From Streptomyces tanashiensis (lineage in GTDB: Bacteria; Actinomycetota; Actinomycetes; Streptomycetales; Streptomycetaceae): 64,000 nt of DNA. A program made the position numbers and the translations under genes. The notes under the pieces were generated by a model. It was not told the origin of the DNA and searched no databases. It saw only the letters and a program-made list of their open reading frames with translations. Of the stretch, positions 25,925-36,058 are shown piece after piece; the stretch's first letter is position 1; every line of letters begins with the position of its first letter. The stretch lies in the NCBI RefSeq assembly GCF_014648895.1, contig NZ_BMRZ01000002.1, positions 620,001 through 684,000 on the forward strand, read 5' to 3'.

Positions 25925-28900
25925 ATGTTCGTCCTCGCGTCGGCTCGTGCGCGCTTCAAGAGCATGCTGGTGGCTTTGGTCGTCACCTTGCCGGCGCTGG
26001 GGGTGGCGCCGCCCGGGTGGGTCACAGCGGGGCAACCGCAGGCGGGTGCCGAATCGGCGGTGAAGGGCCCCGAGCATCCCGAGGGCACGTCGTTCAACCC
26101 GAATCAGATCAAAGACATCAAGGCAGCCGACCCCGGCTCCGGGGTGAACCTGATCGGGGCGCCCTCGGCGAACAACAGCGGTGAAGCGCGGTTGTCGTAC
26201 CCGCTGGAGGTACCGAAGGGCCGCGCGGGCCTGGAGCCGAAGCTGGCCGTCACGTACAACTCCTCGGGAACGAACGGGTGGCTCGGCGTCGGGTGGGACG
26301 TCACCACCCCGATGGTCACGGTCGACACCCGGTGGGGTGTGCCGCGCTACGACGCCGGGCTGGAAACAGAGACCTACCTGCTCAACGGCGAGCAGCTGAC
26401 CCCGGTGGCGCACCGGAGCGAGTTGAAGGCGCGCACCGCGGAGAAGGTGTTCCACTCCCGCGTGGAGGGCCGCTTCGACCGGATCGTGCGCCACGGCGAC
26501 AGCCCCACGAACTACTGGTGGGAGGTCACCGACAAGAAGGGCGTCCGCACGCTCTTCGGCGGCACGGCCGACAGCACGCTGGCCGACGGCAAGGGGCGCG
26601 TCGCCACCTGGGCGGCGCGGGAGGTCCGCGATGGCAACGACAACGTCCTGCGCTACCGGTACGCCGAGGTGGCCGACGGCGGCACGTCGGGCGCCGCGGT
26701 GCCGGGCAGCGACCTGTACCCGCAGAAGATCACCTACACCGGCCGCGGCGACACCGACGGCAGGTACTCGGTGACGTTCATCCGGGACCGTGAGCGCGGC
26801 GAGCCCCGCCGGGCGGATGTGCGGATCGATGCCAGGTACGGGTTCAAGAAGGTCACCGCCGACCTGCTGCGACGCGTCGAGGTCAGGCTGGACGACCAGC
26901 TGATCCGCGCCTACGAGCTGAACTACCGGACCGGCGCGTTCGCCAAGACGCTGCTCACCTCGGTGTCGCAGTTCGGCGAGAACAACAAGCTTTTCAACAC
27001 CCACACGTTCGACTACTTCGACGACGTGCGCGACCCGTCGGGCACCTACAACGCCTTCGCCACCGCCGCGGGTTGGTCGGTCCCGGACGACGACCTGGGG
27101 GTGAACATCCGCGAGGGCGAAGCCAGTGCGATCTCGGCCAACACGTCGGCCGGCTTCGGCGCTCACCTGTTCGCGGGCTACAACGTGCAGGGGCTGCCGA
27201 CCAAGGAGGGTTCCGTCGGGTTGAAGGTCGGGTTCAGCGCGGGCCAGTCCGACGGCCTGTCGACGCTGGTCGACGTGAACGGCGACAACCTGCCGGACAA
27301 GGTGTTCCGCAAGAACAAGGACGTGTTCTACCGGCCCAATCTGGCCACGCCAGGAGGTGAGCCGAAGTTCGGCGACACGCCGGTCAAGCTCACCGGCCTC
27401 CCGGGAATCTCCACCGAGCGCACGCTGTCCGGCACCATCGGCATCGAGTCGTACGTCCTCACCACCTCGGCCCAGCTGGACTTCGTGGGCACCACGACCA
27501 CCTCGGACCGGTTCTTCAGCGACGTCAACGGCGACGGCATCACCGACCTGGTGAACAACGGCGGCGTGCTGTTCGGCTACCTGGACGCCGACGGGCAACC
27601 CGCCTACAGCGCGGACTCCACCCGCACCCCGGCACCGATCGGGGGCGGCGCGGTGACCGGCGAGATCGTCGGCGATCAGACCGCGCAGTTCAACCAGCAG
27701 GTGGACAACTCGCCGCTCCTTGACACGGTGCGCCGCTGGGTCGCGCCGTACGACGGCAACGTCCGCGTGGACGGCCGCGTGCAGCTGACCCAGGACCCCT
27801 CCCCGGCGCGGGCGGCCTACACCAAGGCCGACGGCGTGCGGGTCACCATCCAGCACAAGGACGCCGAACTCTGGGCACAGCGGATCGGGCCCGACGACCA
27901 CACCGAGTTCACCCCGGGCAATGTGGCGTCGATCCCGGTGAAGAAGGGCGACGCGCTCTACTTCCGCACCCAGTCCATTCTCGACGGCAAGTACGACACC
28001 GTGGCGTGGGACCCGGCGATCACCTACACCGACCTGCCGGCCGGCACGGACGCGAACGGGCTGGCGAACACCGTGTTCCGCGCGTCGTCCGACTTCACCT
28101 ACGGTGGCCGGCCGTCCCTGGTGACCGTGCCGGTGAACGGCACGCTGCGGCTGACCGGTGACGTGGTCAAGTCCAAGGCGACCTCGGACGACGTGACCGT
28201 CGTGATCGAGAAGGGCAACGGCGTCCACCCCGGCACGGAGGTGTTCCGCAAGGTCCTGCCCGCCGCGTCCACCGGCACCTCCGCGATCGACCTGAGCATT
28301 CCGGTCAGAACGTTCGAGAAGATGTCGTGGAAGCTGAAGACCGACTCCCCCATCGACGCCTCGGCGGTGAGCTGGGCGCCGAAGGCGCACTACACGGCCG
28401 CCCAGGGGGTCGAGTCGGTCGTCGACGCCAACGGCGACCCCACGCTGGTGATCAACCCGCCGTACGACCTGAACATGTTCCCTGCGGACACCCTCACCGC
28501 GCCGCAGCAGTCCTACAAGGCGACCAAGACGGGCCAGTTGAAGGTGCGGCCGAAGTTGTCCTTCGACTTCAACCTCCTCGGTGATGCCAAGATCGCGCTC
28601 ACGGTGAAGAAGCGAGGCGGGCAGCTGCTCGGAAAGCGGGTCTTCCAAGCCAGGGACACCTCCCCCTTCGGTGGCCCGAACCTGGACCTGACCGTACCGG
28701 TCACCGCCGGCGACGAGCTCTACATCGACTACTCCACGACGGAGACCGGACTGCTCAGCCTGCTCGTCGATCAGTCCGCGTCGGTCACCTACGACGTGGC
28801 ATCGAGCTGGCCGGCCTTCACTCCGGCGCCCAGCGCCATGCACGGTTCCGTCGGGCAGGGCGCCTTCGCCCAGCCCTACCGCGGCTGGGGTGTGATCGGC

Positions 28901-31900
28901 TACCAGGGCAACCGCGACCGCGCCACCCAACCGCTCAAGCAGGCCGAGCTCACGCTGGACCAGAGCTTCAAGGACGCGCTTCCCAAGGAGCCCAAGGAAG
29001 CGGACGTCGCGCCCTTCGCCGCGCATCCCAGGCTCAGCATGCCGCGCCTCGCGGTGTTCGCCCCCGTTCCCGCCCAGGGCGGCTGGGCCGCTCAGGACGA
29101 GTCCTCCTGGGTCACCGCCGCGATGGCGACCAGCTCCCGCCTCGGCGCGGACACCATCGACGTCGTCACCGACGCCGACGTGGCGGGCGACCGGGCGGTG
29201 ATGCGCCGCGGTGTCACCGGCCAGGTGTCGGCCACCCTCGCGGCCGGCCCGTTCGGCGGCACCGTGGTCGGCGGGATCACCGCGGGTTCGGTCGACTACC
29301 TCGACCTCAACGGCGACGGCTACCCCGACGTCGTCGGCGCCAAGGAGATCCAGTTCTCCGACATGACCGGCGCGCTCGGCGCCACGCGCGGCACCCTCGG
29401 CGGCAACGTCCGCGAGGCGGACAACGTCTCCGGCAACGTGGCGCTCTCCGCGGGCAGTGAGACCGCCACCATCGCCAGCGCCCTGGGCATGGCCGCGCCC
29501 GACGCGGGCACCAGCGCCAACACCGCCAGCACCGGCGCGGTCCAGCCGTCGCTCGGCATCGGCGGCAGCATCGGCGGCGGCGAGTCCGACGCCCGCGTCG
29601 ACCTGATCGACATCAACGGGGACGGGCTGCCGGACAAGGTGTTCGGCAACGGCGACGCCCAGCTGAACCTCGGCTACTCCTTCGCCGCCCGCGAACCCTG
29701 GTCGGCCGGACCGATCAACGACGCGTCCACCCGCAACGTCGGCGTCAACCTCGGGTTCAACATCGACCGCTACGGCTTCGCGGGAGGCGTCTCCGCCGAG
29801 CTGGGAACCTCGTTCACCAACGCGAGCATGATGGACGTCAACGGCGACGGCCTCACCGACCGGGTGTTCACCGACGGGGCCAACCCGATCAAGGTCGCGG
29901 TCAACACCGGCACCGGCTTCACCACACCCACCCCGTTCCGCGGCAGCTTCCCCGAGATCGCCGTCGACAAGAACGCCAGCCTCGGCGCGGGCGTCTACTT
30001 CACCGTCGGCCTGCCCACTCCCGTCGGCGTCTTCGTCTTCAACCCCGGCGCCAGCGCGTCCACCGGCATCAGCCGGGCCGAGACCATCCTGCGCGACGTC
30101 AACGGCGACGGCCTCGCCGACCACGTCAAGTCGACCCGCGACAACGAGATGCTGGTCGCCACCAACAAGACCGGGCGCACCAATCTCCTGCGCACGGTGT
30201 CGCGCCCGATGGGCGCGCGGATCGACCTGGACTACACCCGTACCGGCAACACCCAGGCGATGCCCGAGAGCCGCTGGGTCCTGTCCCGTACCGCGGTGTT
30301 CGACGGTCAGGCCGGCGACGGAGCCGACAGCCGACTCACGACCTACCGCTACGAGAACGGCACGTACGACCGGCTGGAGCGCGAGTTCCGCGGCTTCGGC
30401 AAGGTCGTCTCGGAGGTCCGCGATCCCGGTGCGGGCGATGCCCTCTACCGGTCGGTGACCGACGAGTACCGGACCGACAGCGTGTACACCAGGGGCCTGC
30501 TCGCCCGCACGCTCACCGCCGACGGCGCGGGCCGCCCGTTCACCGAGACCGTCCACACGTATCGGCTCCACGACGTCGCCACCGGCACGGCGGCCGATCC
30601 GGCGGGCACCACCGCGTCGGTGTTCCCCCAACTGACCCGTGTGGACAGGAAGTTCCACGAGGGCGCGCAGGAAGCCGCGAAGACCACGCACACCGCGATG
30701 ACCTATGACGAGTACGGCAACCTGACGGGAGCGTTCGACGCCGGGGACGAGGGCGTCGAGGACGACGTCCAGACCGACTTCGGGTACTCCGCGTCGGACC
30801 AGGCGTGCCGGGATCGCCACCTGGTCGGGCTGGCCAGGTCCGTGTCCCAGCGCGCGGTCGCGACGGACGCCTCGCTCCGGCGTCGCGAGGCCACGGTGGA
30901 CTGTGCGACGGGGGCGCTGCGGCAGATCCGGGAGTACGCGACCCCCACCGACATCGCGGTCACGGACCTGGAGTACCACCCGGACGGGAACCTGCGGTCG
31001 GTGACCCGTCCGGCGAACACGTCCGGTCAGCGGTTCAAGCTGGAGTACGGCTACGACACGGTCGTCGGCGTGCACGTCGAGTCCGTCGTGGACAGCTTCG
31101 GGTACCGGTCGGCCACGACGCACAACCTGAAGTACGGCCTGCCGGAGCGGAGCACCGACCAGAACGGCCAGCCCCTGACGATGGCGTACGACAGCGTCGG
31201 CCGGCTGGACTCGGTGACCGGCCCGTACGAGGCGGGCGGTGACCGGGTCACGGTCGACCTCGACTACCACCCCGAGGCGGCGGTCCCGTACGCCACGACG
31301 AAGAACCTGGACCGGGACGCCGGCGGCCTGCGCGCGGACACCATCGACACCGTCACCTTCAGCGACGGCCTGAAGCGGGTGCTGCAGACGAAGAAGGACG
31401 CGTCGGTGGCCGCGTCGCCGGGAGCGGCGCCGCAGCCGGTGATGACGGTGTCCGGGCGGCTGACGTTCGACTTCCTCGGCCGCACGACGGAGACGTACTA
31501 CCCGGTGACCGAGCCCAAGGGCGCGGCGAACACGACGTTCAACGCCGCGTTCGACCCGGTGGCCCCGACGAAGGCGTCGTTCGACGTGCTGGACCGGTCG
31601 GTCCGGACGGTGCGGCCGGACGGGACCAGCACGTCCAACGGGTACGGATTCGGGCCGGACCGGGCGGGCGTGACGCGGTTCGAGAACACGGTGACCGACG
31701 CCAAGGGCAGGCAGCGCCGCGTCTACACCGGCGTCCGCGACACGACGGCGGCGGTGAAGGAGTTCAGCGGTTCGACGCCTGTCTGGACCAGCTACGCGTA
31801 CGACCCGCTCGACCGGATCACGAGGGTCACCGACGACGAGGACAACGTCACCCGCGCCGAGTACGACGGCCTCGGGCGGCGCACGGTGTTCGACAGCCCG

Positions 31901-34165
31901 GACGCGGGCCGGACCGAGACGCGCTACGACCTCGCCGGCAACATCACGGCGAAGACCACCGCGAACCTGCGGGCCACGGACCAGGCCATCGAGTACGACT
32001 ACGACTACTCCCGGCTGAAGGCCGTCCGGTACCCGAGGTTCCCGGCCAACGACGTCACGTACTCCTACGGCGCCCCGGGCGCGGCGGACAACGCCGCGTC
32101 GCGGATCACCGAGGTCCGGGACGCGGCCGGGACGGTCACCCGCGGCTACGGGCCGCTGGGCGAGCTGACCAGGGAGACGCGCGTGATCAGCGCCGTCGCC
32201 GGCTCACCCCGCACCTACACGACCGCGTGGCGCTACGACAGCTTCAACCGCGTGCTCCAGCTGACGTACCCCGACGGCGAGGTGCTCACCTACGGCTACG
32301 ACTCCGGTGGCCAGGTCACGCGGGCGACCGGGGTCAAGAGCGGCACCGACTACACCTACCTGGAACGGCTGGACTACGACAAGTTCGGCCAGAAGACCCT
32401 CCAGGAGACAGGCAACGGGGTGCGCACGACCTACACGTACGACGCCGAGGACCGCAGGCCGGCCACGCTGAAGTCCACGGCGCCCGACGGGTCGGCGTTC
32501 CAGGACCTGGGCTACACCTACGACGACGCGGGCAACGTCACGGCGCTGGCGAACTCCGCGCCGCGGAACGGGGTGATCGGCGGTCCGAGCTCCCAGACCT
32601 ACGGCTATGACGACCTGAACCGGCTGACGTCGGCGTCCGGGCAGTACACGGACAAGAACAACCAGGTCGACACGTACACCCTGACGCTGGGCTACGACTC
32701 CCTCCACAACATGACGAGCAAGTCCCAGCGCCACGAGATCACCGGCGGCGTCCCCGCCTTCCCGCCCGGCCCCGGGTCCCCCGGACCGATCGAACCGGTC
32801 GACGACCCGTCGAACCCGGCCGACGTGCAGGACCGGACGAGCTACGCCTACGCCTACACCTACGACGGTGGCAAGCCGCACGCGCCGAGCCGGGTCGGCC
32901 CGATCACCCAGGCCTACGACGCCGACGGCAACCTCACCGCCACGGTGAACACCGCCGCGGCGGGCAAGCGCCGGCAGTACGTGTGGGACGAGGAGAACCG
33001 CCTCGCCTGCAATCAGGACACCACGACCACGACGGTCGCACAGAGCCCCGCGGGCTGCGCGGACGCCACCGTGTCCTATGTGTACGACGCGGCGGGCGAG
33101 CGCGTGGTGAAGAAGGGCGAAAGCCTCTCGCTGTACCCGAACCGGAACTACAGCGAGCGGGACGGCACCGGCTACAAGCACGTCTTCATCGGCGAGAGCC
33201 GCCTGACGACCAAGACCGTCGCGGACGGAGTCGAGAACGCCCGGTCGTTCTTCCACACCGACCACCTCGGCTCGTCCGGATACGTCACGGACGGCACGGG
33301 CGCGGTGACCGAGCACCTGGAGTACTTCGCGTCCGGGGAGACCTGGGTGGAGGAACGGGCCGGGCAGGCGGACACGCCGTACCGGTTCACCGGCAAGGAA
33401 CTCGACAGCGAGACGGGCCTCAGCTACCACGGCGCCCGCTACTACAACCCGCGCACCCAGCTGTGGGCGAGCGCCGATCCGGCCCTGCCGGAGTACCTCG
33501 ACACCAAGCTGGCGGGCGGGATCTCCGAGCCCCGCAACCTCGCCGCCTACACGTACGCGCACAACAACCCCGTCAAGCTGGTCGATCCGACGGGGCGGGC
33601 ACCCCAAACGCCCTACGAGGACATCAAGAACTACATGGCCCAGGAGATGTGGACCAACTCCCGGTCCGAGCAGGTACAGGAGATCAGGTCCCTCAACATG
33701 GACCCCAGCCGGGCACGCTGGCTCAAGCCGGGCTACTGGGGCAACAAGAAGGAAGCCGGCGACAAGTGGAAGGAACTCGTCAAGACCGGCGGCCCGTGGG
33801 ACCACAAGGGCACGGTCAAGGAGAAGAACGGGGGCAACGAGTTCGCCTGGACCGACATCACCGGGAGCAAGGAGGCCACCGGGCTCGACCTCCAGATCCG
33901 GGACGACTTCTGGTCCAACGCCCACTACGGCTACGTGGGCACGGCGGCGGGGTTCGGCCGCCTGATCCTGCAAGGGGGCGCCGGCTACATCGATCTGCGG
34001 GAGAACGGGTCGCTTTCCAAGGAGGACATCGAGTCCATCGCGTTCGGTATCGACCTGTACAACCGATACGGGGCCGATGTGACCCCCGAGATCCTCCACG
34101 CCGCGATCTTGGCCAGGTGGGAGGGCATGAAACTCATGGGAGTGATCCGGGAGCGGCCGCAGTAG
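25925..34165 (+). CDS. Secreted SpvB/Rhs polymorphic toxin with Ntox44-like tip
   Basis: 2746 residues. An N-terminal signal-like helix (about 10-30) precedes a SpvB-type domain (LSYPLEVPKGRAGLEPKLAV, GWLGVGWDV). Interspersed FG-GAP-like calcium loops follow (DVNGDNLPDKVF, DINGDGLPDKVF, DVNGDGLTDRVF), then a long YD-repeat Rhs shell. The Rhs core ends GLSYHGARYYNPRTQLW ... YAHNNPVKLVDPTGR. The last 188 residues (from 33599) are the variable tip; WSNAHYGYVGTAAGF and the IDLYNRYG helix match polymorphic toxin type 44 (a predicted RNase) as I recall it. The shell resembles TcB-TcC of Tc toxins in a single chain. No immunity gene follows. Confidence 0.85.
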   Translation: MFVLASARARFKSMLVALVVTLPALGVAPPGWVTAGQPQAGAESAVKGPEHPEGTSFNPNQIKDIKAADPGSGVNLIGAPSANNSGEARLSYPLEVPKGRAGLEPKLAVTYNSSGTNGWLGVGWDVTTPMVTVDTRWGVPRYDAGLETETYLLNGEQLTPVAHRSELKARTAEKVFHSRVEGRFDRIVRHGDSPTNYWWEVTDKKGVRTLFGGTADSTLADGKGRVATWAAREVRDGNDNVLRYRYAEVADGGTSGAAVPGSDLYPQKITYTGRGDTDGRYSVTFIRDRERGEPRRADVRIDARYGFKKVTADLLRRVEVRLDDQLIRAYELNYRTGAFAKTLLTSVSQFGENNKLFNTHTFDYFDDVRDPSGTYNAFATAAGWSVPDDDLGVNIREGEASAISANTSAGFGAHLFAGYNVQGLPTKEGSVGLKVGFSAGQSDGLSTLVDVNGDNLPDKVFRKNKDVFYRPNLATPGGEPKFGDTPVKLTGLPGISTERTLSGTIGIESYVLTTSAQLDFVGTTTTSDRFFSDVNGDGITDLVNNGGVLFGYLDADGQPAYSADSTRTPAPIGGGAVTGEIVGDQTAQFNQQVDNSPLLDTVRRWVAPYDGNVRVDGRVQLTQDPSPARAAYTKADGVRVTIQHKDAELWAQRIGPDDHTEFTPGNVASIPVKKGDALYFRTQSILDGKYDTVAWDPAITYTDLPAGTDANGLANTVFRASSDFTYGGRPSLVTVPVNGTLRLTGDVVKSKATSDDVTVVIEKGNGVHPGTEVFRKVLPAASTGTSAIDLSIPVRTFEKMSWKLKTDSPIDASAVSWAPKAHYTAAQGVESVVDANGDPTLVINPPYDLNMFPADTLTAPQQSYKATKTGQLKVRPKLSFDFNLLGDAKIALTVKKRGGQLLGKRVFQARDTSPFGGPNLDLTVPVTAGDELYIDYSTTETGLLSLLVDQSASVTYDVASSWPAFTPAPSAMHGSVGQGAFAQPYRGWGVIGYQGNRDRATQPLKQAELTLDQSFKDALPKEPKEADVAPFAAHPRLSMPRLAVFAPVPAQGGWAAQDESSWVTAAMATSSRLGADTIDVVTDADVAGDRAVMRRGVTGQVSATLAAGPFGGTVVGGITAGSVDYLDLNGDGYPDVVGAKEIQFSDMTGALGATRGTLGGNVREADNVSGNVALSAGSETATIASALGMAAPDAGTSANTASTGAVQPSLGIGGSIGGGESDARVDLIDINGDGLPDKVFGNGDAQLNLGYSFAAREPWSAGPINDASTRNVGVNLGFNIDRYGFAGGVSAELGTSFTNASMMDVNGDGLTDRVFTDGANPIKVAVNTGTGFTTPTPFRGSFPEIAVDKNASLGAGVYFTVGLPTPVGVFVFNPGASASTGISRAETILRDVNGDGLADHVKSTRDNEMLVATNKTGRTNLLRTVSRPMGARIDLDYTRTGNTQAMPESRWVLSRTAVFDGQAGDGADSRLTTYRYENGTYDRLEREFRGFGKVVSEVRDPGAGDALYRSVTDEYRTDSVYTRGLLARTLTADGAGRPFTETVHTYRLHDVATGTAADPAGTTASVFPQLTRVDRKFHEGAQEAAKTTHTAMTYDEYGNLTGAFDAGDEGVEDDVQTDFGYSASDQACRDRHLVGLARSVSQRAVATDASLRRREATVDCATGALRQIREYATPTDIAVTDLEYHPDGNLRSVTRPANTSGQRFKLEYGYDTVVGVHVESVVDSFGYRSATTHNLKYGLPERSTDQNGQPLTMAYDSVGRLDSVTGPYEAGGDRVTVDLDYHPEAAVPYATTKNLDRDAGGLRADTIDTVTFSDGLKRVLQTKKDASVAASPGAAPQPVMTVSGRLTFDFLGRTTETYYPVTEPKGAANTTFNAAFDPVAPTKASFDVLDRSVRTVRPDGTSTSNGYGFGPDRAGVTRFENTVTDAKGRQRRVYTGVRDTTAAVKEFSGSTPVWTSYAYDPLDRITRVTDDEDNVTRAEYDGLGRRTVFDSPDAGRTETRYDLAGNITAKTTANLRATDQAIEYDYDYSRLKAVRYPRFPANDVTYSYGAPGAADNAASRITEVRDAAGTVTRGYGPLGELTRETRVISAVAGSPRTYTTAWRYDSFNRVLQLTYPDGEVLTYGYDSGGQVTRATGVKSGTDYTYLERLDYDKFGQKTLQETGNGVRTTYTYDAEDRRPATLKSTAPDGSAFQDLGYTYDDAGNVTALANSAPRNGVIGGPSSQTYGYDDLNRLTSASGQYTDKNNQVDTYTLTLGYDSLHNMTSKSQRHEITGGVPAFPPGPGSPGPIEPVDDPSNPADVQDRTSYAYAYTYDGGKPHAPSRVGPITQAYDADGNLTATVNTAAAGKRRQYVWDEENRLACNQDTTTTTVAQSPAGCADATVSYVYDAAGERVVKKGESLSLYPNRNYSERDGTGYKHVFIGESRLTTKTVADGVENARSFFHTDHLGSSGYVTDGTGAVTEHLEYFASGETWVEERAGQADTPYRFTGKELDSETGLSYHGARYYNPRTQLWASADPALPEYLDTKLAGGISEPRNLAAYTYAHNNPVKLVDPTGRAPQTPYEDIKNYMAQEMWTNSRSEQVQEIRSLNMDPSRARWLKPGYWGNKKEAGDKWKELVKTGGPWDHKGTVKEKNGGNEFAWTDITGSKEATGLDLQIRDDFWSNAHYGYVGTAAGFGRLILQGGAGYIDLRENGSLSKEDIESIAFGIDLYNRYGADVTPEILHAAILARWEGMKLMGVIRERPQ

Positions 34166-34190
34166 CTGTCACCGGGCGCGAGCCACGCCC

Positions 34191-34222
34191 AGGGGCGGCC
34201 GGCACTTCCCGGCCGCCCCTTC
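34191..34222 (+). terminator. Perfect hairpin after the Rhs gene
   Basis: AGGGGCGGCCGG (34191-34202) and CCGGCCGCCCCT (34209-34220) pair perfectly over 12 bp with a 6-base loop, 25 bases after the stop codon, followed by TTC. Confidence 0.85.
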
Positions 34223-34369
34223 GCGCACCGCACCGGTGACGATCGACGCTTCGACATGCGCTTCACCACACGCGGGTGAACCATGGAGAGAGGTCGTGCG
34301 TGCGGCAGCCGCAGACGAGGGGGCGGTCAAGGCAGCTGTTCCGGCTCCGACTTTCCAGAGGTGGCGAGC

Positions 34370-36058
34370 GTGGACGTCTTCGATGCCGTCGTCGTCGGGT
34401 CAGGTTTCGGTGGATCCGTGACGGCGTATCGTCTGGCCGACGCCGGCCTCCGCGTATGTGTCCTCGAAAGAGGGAAGCCGTTCCCGCCCGGATCCTTTCC
34501 CCGCAGCCCCCATGAGGCGGCCAAGAACTTCTGGGACCCGGATTCCCGGTTGTACGGGATGTACGACATGTGGAGCTTCTCGAAGATGGACGCGCTCGTG
34601 TCCAGTGGGCTGGGCGGGGGGTCGTTGATCTACGCGAACGTGCTGATCCGCAAGCCGGAGAGCTGGTTCGTGCACGAGTCGTTCGACGGTGGCTACGAGA
34701 ACTGGCCCGTCACCCGCGAGGACCTCGATCCGCACTACCGCACCGTCGAGGCCATGCTGGGCGCGCGGAAGTACCCCTTCGACGTGGAGCCCTACCGGAG
34801 CACGCCCAAGACCCTCGCGATGCGCCAGGCGGCCGAGCGACTGGGCCTGCCGTGGGAACTTCCGCTGCTGGCCGTCTCCTTCGGAGACCCTGCGGTGCCC
34901 GGCGCCCCCCTCGAAGGCGGCGAGGACAATCTGCACCACAGCCCGCGCTATGCGTGCAGGCTCGTCGGCGAATGCGACCTCGGCTGCAACTTCGGCAGCA
35001 AGAACAGTCTGGACTTCACCTACCTCAGCGCCGCGGACCGGCTCGGGGCGGACATCCGGCCCCTTTGCGAGGTCCGCTCGTTCGAACCGGTTCGCGAGGG
35101 ATTCCAGGTCTCGTACATCGAGCACCGCGCCGCCGGGGACGAGGATCCGTCAGCTCCTCCCGTGCGGCGGACCATCAGGGCCAGGCGGCTGATCCTTTCC
35201 GCCGGCACGCTCGGCACGACGTATCTGCTGTTGCGGAACCGTAGTGCCTTCCCGGCGCTCAGCCCGGCGCTGGGTACACACTTCTCCGGGAACGGGGACT
35301 TCCTCGGGCTGGTGTTCAAGGCCCGGGAGAGGCGTCAGGACCGGCCCGGGGAAACCGTGCCGCGCCTGCTGGAGCCGAGTGTCGGGCCGGTCATCACGAG
35401 TGCGATGCGGGTGGACCGGAAGGGAAGCGGCGAGAGGGACCGGGGGTTCTACATCGAGGACGCCGGCTACCCCGAATTCCTCAACTGGCTGGTCGAGGAC
35501 AACGTCCTCACCCTGTCCAGCAGGGTCGCGAGGTTCCTGCTGCGCCGAGGGTGGTCGCAGCTGACCGGGACCGCACGCAGCCGTGTGGGACGACAGCTCG
35601 GTGACGCCATGGGCAAGGGCCTGTTCACCGCGACGTCCCTGCCGCTGCTCGGCATGGGAAGGGACGTCCCCAACGGCCGGATGTTCCTCCGGGACGGTCA
35701 TCTGGACCTCGACTGGAAACTGGCCGCCTCCGATCAGTACTTCGACCAGATGAACGAGACCATGGAGCGCGTGTCCCGCAGTCTCGGCGGACGCTACGCC
35801 GCGAACCCCCTGTGGTTGCTCAACCGCCTCATCACCGTCCATCCCGTGGGCGGCGCTCCGATGGGGCACACCCCGCGGGAAGGCGTGGTGGACTCCTTCG
35901 GCCGCGTGTACGGCTTTCCGGGACTGTCGATCGCCGACGGCTCGGTGCTGCCCGGCCCCGTCGGCCCGAACCCCTCGCTCACCATCGCGGCGCTGGCCGA
36001 CCGGTCGGCCGACCGCATCATCGAGGACCACCGGCAGAACTCTGAGGGCCCCTCATGA
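34370..36058 (+). CDS. GMC oxidoreductase (cholesterol-oxidase-like)
   Basis: 562 residues from the GTG at 34370, which has GAGG 8 bases upstream and starts directly with VDVFDAVVVGSGFGGSVTAYRL, an FAD-binding Rossmann motif. GLGGGSLIYANVL is the second FAD contact. The C-terminus has VHPVGGAPMGH with the active-site histidine and PGPVGPNPSLTIAALADR, as in cholesterol oxidase and related GMC enzymes. CRLVGECDLGCNFGSKNS may form a cysteine-rich loop. No signal peptide, so probably cytoplasmic. Its stop overlaps the patatin ATG (ATGA), and the three-gene operon suggests work on a lipid or lipid-derived alcohol (inference). Confidence 0.88.
   Translation: MDVFDAVVVGSGFGGSVTAYRLADAGLRVCVLERGKPFPPGSFPRSPHEAAKNFWDPDSRLYGMYDMWSFSKMDALVSSGLGGGSLIYANVLIRKPESWFVHESFDGGYENWPVTREDLDPHYRTVEAMLGARKYPFDVEPYRSTPKTLAMRQAAERLGLPWELPLLAVSFGDPAVPGAPLEGGEDNLHHSPRYACRLVGECDLGCNFGSKNSLDFTYLSAADRLGADIRPLCEVRSFEPVREGFQVSYIEHRAAGDEDPSAPPVRRTIRARRLILSAGTLGTTYLLLRNRSAFPALSPALGTHFSGNGDFLGLVFKARERRQDRPGETVPRLLEPSVGPVITSAMRVDRKGSGERDRGFYIEDAGYPEFLNWLVEDNVLTLSSRVARFLLRRGWSQLTGTARSRVGRQLGDAMGKGLFTATSLPLLGMGRDVPNGRMFLRDGHLDLDWKLAASDQYFDQMNETMERVSRSLGGRYAANPLWLLNRLITVHPVGGAPMGHTPREGVVDSFGRVYGFPGLSIADGSVLPGPVGPNPSLTIAALADRSADRIIEDHRQNSEGPS

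Noticed and set aside
25889..31270. 1793-codon minus-strand open frame
   Set aside because: It lies antisense to the Rhs gene, whose domains are clear on the plus strand; composition is Val/Arg/Gly/Asp-rich with no motif.
26500..33500. Internal DNA repeats in the Rhs gene
   Set aside because: They follow from the YD and NGDG protein repeats and need no separate explanation.
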